A DNA stretch of 64,000 nt from Planococcus shenhongbingii (GCF_030413635.1 NZ_CP129235.1:372001-436000); one strand, 5' to 3'. Shown: positions 51,965 through 61,335, counted from the first letter of the stretch. Numbers and translations are program-made. Notes: generated from the letters alone by a model not told the origin.

Positions 51965-52006
51965 AAAAGGCTTCAACCTTCTTAAGTGGAAGGTTGAAGC
52001 CTTTTT
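51965..52006 (+). terminator. Terminator
   Basis: AAAAGGCTTCAACCTTC / GAAGGTTGAAGCCTTTTT stem. Confidence 0.9.
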
Positions 52007-52133
52007 ATTATGCTGAAAAGGGATAAGGATAGTAATGGCGAAAGGTATTAGAGAAGGGCTTTGAGTCAGTGGAGCTTTATTTTCCTAGGGCTTTAAAGCA
52101 AATAAAATTAAGAAATTGAAAAAGAGGTGCTGT

Positions 52134-52856
52134 ATGTTCTTGGATCATGTCGTTCATTTTATAAGTGAGCCGCCGCAGATGGCGGTGGACTATTGGAAAA
52201 AGCAAGGAATGCATGCGGCTTTAGGCGGCCGGCATTTAAACTGGGGCACGCATAACGCTCTTTTCTATACTAAAGACAGCTATATTGAATGGCTGGCGGT
52301 AGAAAAGCCGGAAGTTGCAGAATCAGCTAACCATCCCCTAACGGAACTGTTGCTGCACGATAAAACTGGATTCGGTACCATTTGCCTGCGGACAGACTCG
52401 ATGGCTGAATTAAACAACCGATTGAACGGGGAGGGTTTTGAAACTTCAGGAGTTCTGGATGCGGAACGGAAGACCGATTCAGGTGAGTTGATCCAGTGGA
52501 AGATGCTTTTCATCAAAGAACAGGTGACGGATCAACTGCCCTATCCTTTCTTCATTGAATGGCAGGAAAGCGATGAGCAGCGGTATGAGTCACTGCGGAA
52601 AAGAGGAGCCATTGCGCCGGCTAATGAAGAACTGGCAATCGAACGGCTTATCTTTGGAGTGAAAAATCCGGAAACAGCGAAAAGAAAATGGCTTCAAATT
52701 TTAGGCGGTTCGCTGGAACTGCCTAATTGCCGGATTGAATTCCGACATACAGAGCAGAAGAGGGAACGTCTGGAAGAAGTCTGTTTTGCTCAAGGTGAGA
52801 AACGACTATCTTTTGAAGGCGGAGTTTATCGCTTAACAGAGCACCTGGATGTATAA
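52134..52856 (+). CDS. Glyoxalase-like (VOC) domain protein
   Basis: 240 residues from the ATG after AGAGGTGCTGT. FLDHVVHFISEPPQMAVDYW and LGGRHLNWGTHNALFYTKDS with YIEWLAVE are typical of the glyoxalase_3 type domain; the second half (about 170-240) is a weaker repeat of the fold. Metal and substrate unknown. Confidence 0.75.
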   Translation: MFLDHVVHFISEPPQMAVDYWKKQGMHAALGGRHLNWGTHNALFYTKDSYIEWLAVEKPEVAESANHPLTELLLHDKTGFGTICLRTDSMAELNNRLNGEGFETSGVLDAERKTDSGELIQWKMLFIKEQVTDQLPYPFFIEWQESDEQRYESLRKRGAIAPANEELAIERLIFGVKNPETAKRKWLQILGGSLELPNCRIEFRHTEQKRERLEEVCFAQGEKRLSFEGGVYRLTEHLDV

Positions 52857-52951
52857 TAGTATTAAGGCAACTAAACTGAGCGGGAATTTGCAAAAGGAGA
52901 GTGCCATGCTCTTCTTTTTTGTCTTATTGAAGGCGAATGTTCCACTTGCGG

Positions 52952-53080
52952 TAAAGGGAAACTTCACTCAGTGGGAGCTTCATCCCCGTTGAGTGTTAGT
53001 TGAGCCAATCGGACTTTTACGGTCAGTAGAACTTCCGCTTGTCAAAGCGGGAGTCTTACTGCCCGTTAAAGCGGGATAAA
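52952..53080 (+). repeat. Dispersed structured repeat, copy D (full length)
   Basis: From TAAAGGGAAACTTCACTC to GTTAAAGCGGGATAAA. Hairpin 1 pairs CACTCAGTGGG (52965-52975) with CCCGTTGAGTG (52985-52995), 11 pairs of which two are G-U. Hairpin 2 is CTTCCGCTT / AAAGCGGGAG. It lies in the 300-bp gap before hflX. Confidence 0.85.
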
Positions 53081-53146
53081 GGGAAACTTCACTCAGTGGG
53101 AGCTTCATCCCCATTGAGTCTTACTGCCCGTTAAAGCGGGATAGAG
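53075..53146 (+). repeat. Dispersed structured repeat, copy D' (tandem, internally deleted)
   Basis: Begins in the end of copy D (GGGATAAAGGGAAACTTCACTC), repeats hairpin 1 with CCCATTGAGT as its right arm, then jumps to CTTACTGCCCGTTAAAGCGGGATA. The middle and hairpin 2 are gone. It ends 6 nt before the hflX ribosome site. Confidence 0.8.
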
Positions 53147-53157
53147 GAGGAAAATAG

Positions 53158-54429
53158 ATGGACATCTTGATAGAAAAAGCAATTTTAGTAGGCGTTCAAC
53201 TGCAGAAAGATCTTCATTTTGAGTATGAACTGGAAGAGCTGCGCAATTTGGCAGAAGCCTGCAATGTTGAAGTGGTCGGTGAAGTATACCAAAATCTGGA
53301 GCGCATCAACCCTTCCCATTACGTAGGGAAAGGAAAAGTCGAAGAAATCAAAGCGTTTTATGAAGAAGCGGATGCGAACTTGGTCATTTTTAACGACGAA
53401 CTATCGCCGTCACAAATTCGGAATCTTGAAGAAGACTTGGAATGTAAAGTAATCGATCGCACGATGCTTATTTTGGATATATTTTCACGCCGCGCTAAAA
53501 CGCGTGAAGCTCAAGTCCAAGTAGAGCTGGCGCAGCTTCAATATATGCTGCCGCGGCTAGTTGGCCTGCGCGCATCTCTTGGCCGCCAAGGCGGGAGCAG
53601 CGGCGGGGGCTATGCAAACCGTGGTGCTGGGGAAACTAAACTGGAACTCGACCGACGGAAAATTGAAGAGCAAATATCAAAACTCCATAAAGAATTGGAG
53701 CAGATCAGAGCGCAGCACACGACGCAGCGAAAGCAGCGGACGAAAACCGGTACACCGGTCGTCTCCCTAGTCGGTTATACGAATGCGGGAAAATCTACCA
53801 TTATGAACGGGCTATTGACGAAGTCTGGACAGCAAGAAGAAAAACAAGTATTTGAAAAAGATATGTTGTTTGCTACGCTGGATACATCAGTTCGTCAAAT
53901 CCGCCTGGAAGACAATAAAAACTTCCTGCTGACAGATACAGTCGGCTTTGTCAGCAAGCTTCCGCATCATTTAGTGCAGGCTTTCCGTTCTACACTCGAA
54001 GAAGCGCGGAATGCCGATTTGCTGCTGCATGTAGTGGATGTTTCCAATGAAGAGTACCGGTACATGATGGATGTTACGAACTCAACATTGCAAGATGTCG
54101 GTGTGGAAGGCATTCCGACCATCTTCGTTTACAATAAAGCGGATTTAGCAGGCATCCCGTACCCTAAAATTAGCAGAGGAGAATTATGGATCTCCGCTAA
54201 AAAGGGAATGGGGCTAGACGAATTACTGGAGATGATCAAGGAGCATATCTTTGTGGATTATGTTACCTGCCGAATGATCATTCCTTTCGAACGCGGAGAT
54301 GTAGTTGCCTATTTAAATGATTCCGCCACCATACTCGAAACGGAATATGAAGAAGACGGCACTTTGATGAAAGTGGAACTGGGCCGCGCTGATTATGACC
54401 GCTTTGAGCAATATGTGATTGGAAGATAA
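53158..54429 (+). CDS. hflX: GTPase HflX
   Basis: 423 residues, ATG behind AGAGGAGG. N-terminal HflX domain (SRNL-type ERINPSHYVGKGKVEEIKAF), Gly-rich linker LGRQGGSSGGGYANRGAGET with ELDRRKI helix, then the GTPase: GYTNAGKSTIMN (G1), DTVGFVSKLPHHLVQAFRST (G3/switch II) and YNKADL (G4). Splits stalled or hibernating 70S ribosomes. Confidence 0.95.
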   Translation: MDILIEKAILVGVQLQKDLHFEYELEELRNLAEACNVEVVGEVYQNLERINPSHYVGKGKVEEIKAFYEEADANLVIFNDELSPSQIRNLEEDLECKVIDRTMLILDIFSRRAKTREAQVQVELAQLQYMLPRLVGLRASLGRQGGSSGGGYANRGAGETKLELDRRKIEEQISKLHKELEQIRAQHTTQRKQRTKTGTPVVSLVGYTNAGKSTIMNGLLTKSGQQEEKQVFEKDMLFATLDTSVRQIRLEDNKNFLLTDTVGFVSKLPHHLVQAFRSTLEEARNADLLLHVVDVSNEEYRYMMDVTNSTLQDVGVEGIPTIFVYNKADLAGIPYPKISRGELWISAKKGMGLDELLEMIKEHIFVDYVTCRMIIPFERGDVVAYLNDSATILETEYEEDGTLMKVELGRADYDRFEQYVIGR

Positions 54430-54430
54430 T

Positions 54431-54484
54431 AAAAGAGAGCTTGTCAGGCCGTTTTAGACGGGTGGGCAAGCTCTCTTTTTGTTT
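54431..54484 (+). terminator. Terminator of hflX
   Basis: AAAAGAGAGCTTG / CAAGCTCTCTTTT stem, 23-nt loop, T run. Confidence 0.85.
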
Positions 54485-54565
54485 TTACGAGCAACTGGCT
54501 TTTTGAGATGAATAAAGTATGAAAACTCCGGCGCTTTTATTCGTTATGCCCAACTCACCCAAAAC

Positions 54566-54598
54566 GAAAGCCGGCCCAGTAAGTTTGGGCCGGCTTTC
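54566..54598 (-). terminator. Terminator of the ABC exporter gene
   Basis: GAAAGCCGGCCCA / TGGGCCGGCTTTC, 13-bp perfect stem; on the minus strand followed by GTTTTGGG. Confidence 0.8.
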
Positions 54599-54603
54599 AG
54601 CTA

Positions 54604-56325
54604 TTAAGACTGTTGAAATTGGATGCGGTGTAAATTAGCGAAAATGCCGTCGTGTTCAAGAAGTTCAGCATAGCCGCCTTGCTCAGCGATGCCGTCTTCA
54701 GTAACCACAATCACCCGGTCTGCATCACGAATCGTGGCGAGGCGGTGGGCAATGATAAGTGTCGTCCGGTTTTCAGCCAGTTCACCCAGTGCTTCCTGGA
54801 TGACGCGCTCCGTTTCGGTATCAAGTGCTGACGTTGCTTCATCCAGAATAAGAATTGGCGGATTTTTTAAGAACATGCGGGCGATGGCGAGGCGCTGTTT
54901 CTGTCCGCCGGATAATTTCAATCCGCGTTCCCCGATCTGTGTCTCATAGCCATCTGGAAGCTTGCTGATGAAGTCTTCCAAATGGGCTTTTTTAGCAGCT
55001 GCCAAGATTTCTTCATGGGTGGCTCCGCGTTTCCCGTAAGCGATGTTTTCACGGATAGTGCCGGTAAACAGGAACACATCCTGCTGCACAATGCCGATAT
55101 GCGAGCGCAGGGAATGCTTCGTCATATCGCGGATATCGATGCCGTCAATCGTAATCGATCCTTCCTGGATATCATAAAAGCGGGGAATCAATGAGCAAAT
55201 TGTCGTTTTACCAGCGCCGGATGGGCCGACAAAAGCTACGGTCTCACCGGCTTTTAATTTCAAATCAATGCCGTTCAAGACTTGTTTATGGTCGTCGTAA
55301 CCGAAGTGGACGTCATTGAACGTAATATCGCCTTTCAAGCCGTTAATCTCTACAGCATCTTTGCGATCCAGAATATCCGGTTCCTGCTCGATCAGTTCGC
55401 GGAAACGGCCAAATCCGGCCATTCCTTTCGGATACAATTCAAGCAAGGCACTGATTTTATCGATCGGTTTAATCAAGACATTTAAAAATAAGACAAAACT
55501 GACAAGTTCTCCGTACGACAGTTCGCCCTGGAAATTCAACCAAGCTCCATAGACAAGGACAATCAGAGTGAGCAAGCGCGTCATCATGTAAATGCTGGAA
55601 TGCGTAGCAGCCATGACTTTATACGCGACAAGTTTGGCTAGACGGAAGCGGCCGTTGTCATTCTTGAAACGGCTGATTTCAAATTCCTCGTTCGTGAACG
55701 ATTGGACAACACGAGCTCCGGAGACACTGTCTTCCACGCGGCCGTTCACATCTGCAATTTTTCCGTACATGCTGCTCCATGCCTGGTTCATTTTGATATT
55801 GCAGAATGTGATAAGCCAGACTAGGAAAGGAATGACAACCAGCGTAACAAGCGCCAGTTTCGGATTGATCCAGAACATAATGCCGAAAGCTCCGAAGAAC
55901 GTCATGATGGCAATAAAAAAGTCTTCTGGCCCGTGATGGGCAAGTTCCCCGATATCAAAAAGATCATTGGTGATGCGGCTCATGACATGGCCGGTTTTCA
56001 CATTGTCAAAAAAGCGGAACGATTGCCGCTGGACGTGAGTGAACAGCTCTTCGCGCATATCGGTTTCGATATTGATGCCGAGTTTATGTCCCAGGTAACT
56101 GACGATGTATTGCAGAAATGTGCTTAACAAAAATACGGCAAGCAGCAGCACGCTGACTGTTACAATCGTATTCCATTCACCTCTCGGCAGCAGATCATCG
56201 ATGAACCACTGGACGGCAACTGGAAAGGCCAGCTCCAAAATAGCGACAATGACGGCACTGGAGAAATCGATAACGAAAAGCCGCCTATGCGGTTTATAGT
56301 ACTTGAAAAAATGTTTTAATTTCAC
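54604..56325 (-). CDS. ABC exporter, fused permease-ATPase (multidrug/lipid type)
   Basis: 573 residues from GTG behind GAGGTGAC. Six-helix type I exporter domain (~15-310), then ATPase with GPSGAGKTTIC, Q-loop QQDVFLF, LSGGQKQRLAIARMF, ILDEATSALD and the H-loop AHRLATI. A half-transporter that should work as a homodimer (MsbA/BmrA type). Substrate unknown. Divergent from the lipoprotein gene at 56498. Confidence 0.9.
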   Translation of the reverse strand: MKLKHFFKYYKPHRRLFVIDFSSAVIVAILELAFPVAVQWFIDDLLPRGEWNTIVTVSVLLLAVFLLSTFLQYIVSYLGHKLGINIETDMREELFTHVQRQSFRFFDNVKTGHVMSRITNDLFDIGELAHHGPEDFFIAIMTFFGAFGIMFWINPKLALVTLVVIPFLVWLITFCNIKMNQAWSSMYGKIADVNGRVEDSVSGARVVQSFTNEEFEISRFKNDNGRFRLAKLVAYKVMAATHSSIYMMTRLLTLIVLVYGAWLNFQGELSYGELVSFVLFLNVLIKPIDKISALLELYPKGMAGFGRFRELIEQEPDILDRKDAVEINGLKGDITFNDVHFGYDDHKQVLNGIDLKLKAGETVAFVGPSGAGKTTICSLIPRFYDIQEGSITIDGIDIRDMTKHSLRSHIGIVQQDVFLFTGTIRENIAYGKRGATHEEILAAAKKAHLEDFISKLPDGYETQIGERGLKLSGGQKQRLAIARMFLKNPPILILDEATSALDTETERVIQEALGELAENRTTLIIAHRLATIRDADRVIVVTEDGIAEQGGYAELLEHDGIFANLHRIQFQQS

Positions 56326-56497
56326 TGAAAGTCACCTCAAGAAGTTTGATCATATGGAAAAGTATAATGGAAAGCGGGGAAATAAACGAATTTTAATTTC
56401 TGAAATCGAAATATATTTCAAAAGGCTTCAATTAATTGAAACTTCTTCCAACATAAGCCGTATTACATGGAAAGACAAATTTGGAAGGGTGAGAAGT

Positions 56498-57361
56498 TTG
56501 AAGAAATGGATGATGATGATTGGTGCCGGAACACTGGCAATGGGATTAGCTGCTTGCGGAGAGACTGCGGAACCGGCAGCGGGCAGTGAAGATAAAAAAG
56601 AAGCGGATAGTGAACTGACTCTGGAAGAAGTATTTACAAAGTCGACTGAAGCGTCGCAACAAATTAAGAGCTTCCATGCAGATATGATTACCAACCAATT
56701 GATGAGCATAGAATCAGTCGGGATGGAAATGGAAATGGCAATGAATATCGGGATGGATATGACAATAGAGCCACTTGCTTTTTATCAGACATCTGAAACT
56801 TCGATGGTCTCTGAAGAAATGGGAGACCAGGAACCGATGACCATGGAAATGTATATGACAGAAGAAGGCATGTATATGAATGACCCGACGATTGGTTCAT
56901 GGATTAAAATGCCGGAAGAGAGCATTCCAGACTTGCAGGCAATGATGGAGCAGCAGACTGCCGATCCGTCTCAGCAGCTGGAAGACCTTAAGGCATTCCA
57001 GGATGATTTTACATTTGAACAAACAGAAGATGAATACATCTTGAAATTGGATGCAGCAGGAGAAGAATTCCAGGCTTTGATTCACAAGCAAATGGAACAA
57101 GTAGTAGGGCAAATGGAATTGGAAGCCCAGACGGCTTTAGAGGAAATGAAAATCAATGCGGTAGCTTACGAGCTTTTCATTGATAAAAAAACCTTCCTGC
57201 CAAATGATATGAATGTCGATATGGACATAGACATGAATATCGAAGGTGACACGATGAGCATTAAATCGGATGTAGAAGCTGCTTACAGCAAATACAATGA
57301 AATTGAAGCCATCACCGTGCCGGAAGAAGTACTTGAACAAGCAAAGGAAATGTCATTTTGA
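56498..57361 (+). CDS. Met-rich lipoprotein (DUF6612/LppX-like fold?)
   Basis: 287 residues from TTG behind AAGGGTGAGAAG; a longer frame reaches back to 56303 but overlaps the divergent ABC gene. Signal peptide with lipobox GLAAC (Cys20), then an Asp/Glu-rich spacer. The mature part starts LTLEEVFTKSTEASQQIKSF, typical of lipoproteins annotated DUF6612 with an open half-barrel. Methionine is strikingly frequent (MEMEMAMNIGMDM; MTMEMYMTEEGMYMN). Surface-anchored; ligand unknown. Confidence 0.8.
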   Translation: MKKWMMMIGAGTLAMGLAACGETAEPAAGSEDKKEADSELTLEEVFTKSTEASQQIKSFHADMITNQLMSIESVGMEMEMAMNIGMDMTIEPLAFYQTSETSMVSEEMGDQEPMTMEMYMTEEGMYMNDPTIGSWIKMPEESIPDLQAMMEQQTADPSQQLEDLKAFQDDFTFEQTEDEYILKLDAAGEEFQALIHKQMEQVVGQMELEAQTALEEMKINAVAYELFIDKKTFLPNDMNVDMDIDMNIEGDTMSIKSDVEAAYSKYNEIEAITVPEEVLEQAKEMSF

Positions 57362-57370
57362 TTGAGAACT

Positions 57371-57397
57371 CGCACATACTCCGGTATGTGTTTTTTT
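57371..57397 (+). terminator. Terminator
   Basis: CACATAC TCCG GTATGTG followed by T7. Confidence 0.8.
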
Positions 57398-57590
57398 ATT
57401 GTTTTGCTTCTGTTTTGCGGAATATCAGTGAACTGATTAAAATTCAAACCTTATTTCTCCTTTATCATCAATTTCTCGCAAAATAACAGAAGTCCACTGA
57501 CTGAACAATCCCTTAAACCATTCAAATATGTCAAAGTTATAAACAATTCTTTTTATTCTCATCTAGTTGAAAATAATTCTCAGTTATTCA

Positions 57591-57618
57591 TTGACTCTTC
57601 TCACCAAACTGCTATACT
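57591..57618 (+). promoter_or_regulatory. Promoter of siderophore uptake operon
   Basis: TTGACT (57591-57596), 16-bp spacer, TATACT (57613-57618). Confidence 0.65.
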
Positions 57619-57634
57619 AAAACTTGTGAGTTAA

Positions 57635-57651
57635 GTGATAATCATTATCAC
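57635..57651. promoter_or_regulatory. Fur box
   Basis: GTGATAATCATTATCAC contains TGATAAT-C-ATTATCA, a perfect 7-1-7 Fur site, 16 bp after the -10. Iron-loaded Fur would block the operon. Confidence 0.9.
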
Positions 57652-57697
57652 TGTTTGATTAATCAATAGTTTTATTGAACACGAATGAGGGACAGTA

Positions 57698-58648
57698 ATG
57701 AAAAAAAGATATTTAATACCAGCACTGATCATACTGTCAGTTATTTCGCTGTTTGTCGGAGTAAGCAGTATCAGCATCACCGATCTGCTTGACTATCAAT
57801 CGGAAGAAACACAGATTTTCTTAATCAGCCGTCTGCCAAGGCTGGTTGCGATTCTGCTGGCAGGTGCTGGAATGAGTATGGCAGGACTCATTATGCAACA
57901 GCTGAGCCGCAACAAATTTGTGTCTCCTACGACGGCAGGTACATTGGATGCTACACGGCTTGGAATTCTCGTATCGATGTTATTGTTTGCCAATGCATCG
58001 ATGTTGGAAAAAATGACGGTAGCGTTCGCTTTTGCACTTGCCGGAACGTTCCTTTTTATGCAAATTCTTGACCGCATCAAATTCAAGGATGCTATATTCA
58101 TTCCTTTAGTCGGTTTGATGTTCGGAAATATCCTATCTTCAATCACTACCTTTTTCGCTTACCGGGCGGATGTTATTCAAAACATGTCTGCTTGGCTGCA
58201 AGGCGACTTTTCAATGGTGATGAAAGGAAGTTATGAACTTCTTTACATCAGCGTTCCGGTGTTTGTCATCGCGTACCTCTACGCCAACCGATTTACGGTT
58301 GCGGGAATGGGTGAGGATTTCTCTAAAAACTTAGGGTTGAAGTACCGGAGCGTTGTCAACATCGGCTTGGTTCTTGTCGCTTTGATAACAGCGACGGTTG
58401 TTTTGACAGTAGGCGTTATCCCGTTTTTAGGGTTGATCATTCCGAATATCGTATCGATTTTCAAAGGTGACCATCTGCAAAAAACATTGCCGCACACAGC
58501 TATGCTTGGAGCAATTTTCTTGCTGATGTGCGATATCTTAGGAAGAGTTTTAATTTATCCGTATGAAATTTCCATCAGTTTAATGGTCGGTGTCATCGGA
58601 AGCTTCATTTTCCTCTTCTTGTTGTTTAGGAGGAGAGCGTATGCGTGA
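57698..58648 (+). CDS. yclN: Siderophore ABC transporter permease, YclN-like
   Basis: 316 residues, equal to B. subtilis YclN as I recall it. FecCD-type permease: SRLPRLVAILLAGAGMSMAG, MQQLSRNKFVSPTTAGTLDA, VGVIPFLGLIIPNIV. Order permease-permease-ATPase-binding protein matches yclNOPQ, the petrobactin importer. The end overlaps the next gene by 8 bp. Iron-repressed through the Fur box. Confidence 0.9.
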   Translation: MKKRYLIPALIILSVISLFVGVSSISITDLLDYQSEETQIFLISRLPRLVAILLAGAGMSMAGLIMQQLSRNKFVSPTTAGTLDATRLGILVSMLLFANASMLEKMTVAFAFALAGTFLFMQILDRIKFKDAIFIPLVGLMFGNILSSITTFFAYRADVIQNMSAWLQGDFSMVMKGSYELLYISVPVFVIAYLYANRFTVAGMGEDFSKNLGLKYRSVVNIGLVLVALITATVVLTVGVIPFLGLIIPNIVSIFKGDHLQKTLPHTAMLGAIFLLMCDILGRVLIYPYEISISLMVGVIGSFIFLFLLFRRRAYA

Positions 58649-59588
58649 TCTACATAAGATGCTGATACTGGCAGCCTTAGCTTTGACTGCTTGTGGGTTA
58701 TATCTATTCCAGGATTTGAACGGGAGTTTCGATTACGCATTGCCAAGGCGCGGAGTGAAAGTGTTTGCTATGGTTCTGACCGGTGTCGCGATTGCGTATG
58801 CGACGGTGGTTTTCCAGACCATCACCCATAACCGCATCTTGACTCCGAGCATCATGGGTCTGGACTCGCTTTACATGCTGCTTCAGACATTGCTGATTTT
58901 CTTCCTTGGTTCAGACCACATCACCATTCTGAATAAACAAGTGAATTTCATGCTGTCAATTGCCGTCATGGTAATCTTCGCATTGTTGTTTTACCGGCTG
59001 CTCTTTAAAGGAGATAAGCCAATTTACTTCTTATTGCTTGTCGGCATCATTTGCGGCACATTTTTCTCAAGCATTTCCACGTTCCTTCAAGTGCTGATCG
59101 ATCCGAATGAGTTTCAGGTCGTGCAGGACCGGATGTTTGCCAGTTTCAATAATGTCAACGCCGATCTTGTCTGGACGTCACTTGCGATTGTCGCACTTCT
59201 GATTGCATTTGCCTGGCGGCATAACGGGTCGATGGACGTCTTATCGCTTGGCCGGGATACAGCGGTCAACTTGGGCGTCAACTATGATTCGCTTGTCAGA
59301 GGAATGCTGGTGCTTGCTGCAGTTCTCATTGCGATTGCAACGGCGCTGGTCGGACCGATTACATTTTTCGGTTTGATCGTCGCCAACCTATCCTATCAAT
59401 TCTTTAAGTCCTATAAACACTCGGTTCTTATTCTCGGTGCTGCTGTCATTAGTATAATTGCGTTAGTTGGTGGGCAATGGGTAGTGGAACGGGTTTTCAC
59501 GTTCAATACTACCTTGAGCGTCATCATCAACTTTATCGGTGGAGTTTACTTCATCTACCTACTATTAAAGGAGAGTCGATCTAAATGA
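58641..59588 (+). CDS. yclO: Siderophore ABC transporter permease, YclO-like
   Basis: 315 residues from the ATG behind AGGAGGAGAGCG; a longer upstream frame is inside yclN. Second FecCD permease: VKVFAMVLTGVAIAYATVVF, THNRILTPSIMGLDSLY, LVGPITFFGLIVANLSYQF. Pairs with the YclN-like subunit to form the channel. Confidence 0.9.
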   Translation: MRDLHKMLILAALALTACGLYLFQDLNGSFDYALPRRGVKVFAMVLTGVAIAYATVVFQTITHNRILTPSIMGLDSLYMLLQTLLIFFLGSDHITILNKQVNFMLSIAVMVIFALLFYRLLFKGDKPIYFLLLVGIICGTFFSSISTFLQVLIDPNEFQVVQDRMFASFNNVNADLVWTSLAIVALLIAFAWRHNGSMDVLSLGRDTAVNLGVNYDSLVRGMLVLAAVLIAIATALVGPITFFGLIVANLSYQFFKSYKHSVLILGAAVISIIALVGGQWVVERVFTFNTTLSVIINFIGGVYFIYLLLKESRSK

Positions 59589-60346
59589 TCCAAGTACGTG
59601 AATTGACAAAGCTTTACGGCAAGAAGCAAGTTGTGGAAAATGTCTCCGTTGATATTCAGCGTGGCCAGATCACTTCTTTTATCGGGCCGAACGGGGCAGG
59701 GAAATCCACGCTTCTTTCCATGGTCAGCCGTTTGTTGGATGCGGATACAGGCGAGGTGCTTATTGACAAGACCAATACGAAAAAGTTGAAGTCCAATGAG
59801 TTCTCAAAACGTGTATCCATCCTGAAGCAGTCCAACTACATGAATGTACGCTTAACAATTCGCGAACTGGTATCATTTGGCCGCTTCCCTTATTCAAAAG
59901 GGCGCCTGAATGACGAAGACGAAAAAATGGTCGATCAAGCGATCGGCTACATGGATTTAAAAGAACTTGAAGATTCTTATCTGGATGAATTGTCCGGAGG
60001 GCAGCGCCAGCGCGCGTTTATCGCCATGGTTATCGCCCAGGATACAGATTATGTCCTGCTTGATGAACCGTTGAATAACCTGGATATGAAGCATTCGGTT
60101 CAGATTATGAAAATCCTTCGCCGTTTAGTGGATGAACTCGGTAAAACTGTTGTCATCGTCCTTCATGATATCAACTTTGCATCGGTTTATTCCGATCGCA
60201 TTGTGGCCTTGAAAAATGGCCGTGTCGTCAAAGACGGAACGACAGAAGAAATCATCCAAAGTGATGCATTAAAAGAAATCTACGATATGGATATTCCAAT
60301 CCAGCAGATGAACAATTGCAGAATTTGCGTTTATTTTAATTCTTAA
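59585..60346 (+). CDS. yclP: Siderophore ABC transporter ATPase, YclP-like
   Basis: 253 residues; ATG overlaps the preceding stop. Walker A GPNGAGKSTLL, LSGGQRQRAFIAMVIAQD, VLLDEPLNNLDM, H-loop LHDINFA. Its NGAGKS/DEPLNNLD pattern is typical of Fe3+-siderophore importers. Confidence 0.95.
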   Translation: MIQVRELTKLYGKKQVVENVSVDIQRGQITSFIGPNGAGKSTLLSMVSRLLDADTGEVLIDKTNTKKLKSNEFSKRVSILKQSNYMNVRLTIRELVSFGRFPYSKGRLNDEDEKMVDQAIGYMDLKELEDSYLDELSGGQRQRAFIAMVIAQDTDYVLLDEPLNNLDMKHSVQIMKILRRLVDELGKTVVIVLHDINFASVYSDRIVALKNGRVVKDGTTEEIIQSDALKEIYDMDIPIQQMNNCRICVYFNS

Positions 60347-60366
60347 TAAAGAGGAGCTCAAATAAT

Positions 60367-61320
60367 ATGAAAAAATGGTTATTGGTAGCATTCACATTAA
60401 TGATGGTTGCTTTTCTAGCGGCTTGTGGTTCAAAAGAAGAGGCAACTGAAGCGGATACAGCAAGTGCAGAAGAAAAAGAAACAATGACTGTCACTCATGA
60501 ACTTGGCGAAACGACTTTTGATAAAAATCCTAAAAAAGTAGTAGTATTCGACTTTGGCGTTCTTGATTCAATGGACAAATTAGGTATTGATTCTGTAGTG
60601 GGTGTTCCACAAGAATCATTGCCGGCTTACCTTGATAAATATGGCGACACAGAGAAATACGAAAATGTAGGAACGTTGAAAGAAGCGGACTTCGAAGCAA
60701 TCCATGCGTTAGAACCGGATTTGATCATCATTTCTGCTCGTCAAGCTGATATGTACGAAGAGTATGCGGCTATCGCGCCGACTATCCACATGGCAGTAGA
60801 CACAACTAAATACATGGATTCTTTCAAAGGCAATATGACAACTCTTGGAGAAATCTTCGGTAAAGAAGATCAAGTGAAAGAAGAATTGGCTGCAATTGAA
60901 ACACAGATTGAAGATGTAAAAACAACCGTCAGCAAATCAGATGACAAAGCTTTGATTACTTTAGCAAATGAAGGCAAAGTAAGTGCGTATGGAGCAGCTT
61001 CACGTTTCGGTCTCATCCATGACGTGTTCGGTGTAAAACAAGCTGATGAAGGAATTGAAGCTTCAACTCACGGACAAAGCATTTCTTTTGAGTATATTCT
61101 GGAAACTAATCCGGATCTGATGTTCGTAGTTGACCGTAATGCAGCAGTTGGCGGAGACGCAAGTGCTAAAGATTCTCTTGAAAATGAATTGGTGCAAAAA
61201 ACAAACGCCTATAAAAATGACAGAATAATTTACTTGGATCCGGACTACTGGTATCTATCAGGTGGCGGATTGCAATCTGTAAGCCAAATGGTGATGGACA
61301 TCCAAGCTGCATTTGAATAA
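60367..61320 (+). CDS. yclQ: Siderophore-binding lipoprotein, YclQ-like
   Basis: 317 residues, the length of B. subtilis YclQ, ATG behind AGAGGAGCTC. Signal peptide with lipobox FLAAC (Cys20). FepB/TroA-type binding fold: PKKVVVFDFGVLDSMDKLGI, ALEPDLIIISARQADMYEEY. Captures the ferric siderophore, probably petrobactin-type, outside the membrane. Confidence 0.9.
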   Translation: MKKWLLVAFTLMMVAFLAACGSKEEATEADTASAEEKETMTVTHELGETTFDKNPKKVVVFDFGVLDSMDKLGIDSVVGVPQESLPAYLDKYGDTEKYENVGTLKEADFEAIHALEPDLIIISARQADMYEEYAAIAPTIHMAVDTTKYMDSFKGNMTTLGEIFGKEDQVKEELAAIETQIEDVKTTVSKSDDKALITLANEGKVSAYGAASRFGLIHDVFGVKQADEGIEASTHGQSISFEYILETNPDLMFVVDRNAAVGGDASAKDSLENELVQKTNAYKNDRIIYLDPDYWYLSGGGLQSVSQMVMDIQAAFE

Positions 61321-61335
61321 GAAGTAAAGAATTTT

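Larger units (their letters stand above)
57362..57697. other. Intergenic region before siderophore operon
   Basis: 336 bp: terminator at 57371, AT-rich spacer, then the promoter and Fur box at 57591-57651. A second, weaker Fur-like sequence (GAAAATAATTCTCA) lies near 57569. No gene seen. Confidence 0.6.

Noticed and set aside
56303..56497. 65-codon N-terminal extension of the lipoprotein
   Set aside because: It overlaps the start of the divergent ABC gene and would bury the signal peptide; a TTG with a good ribosome site at 56498 gives a proper lipobox.
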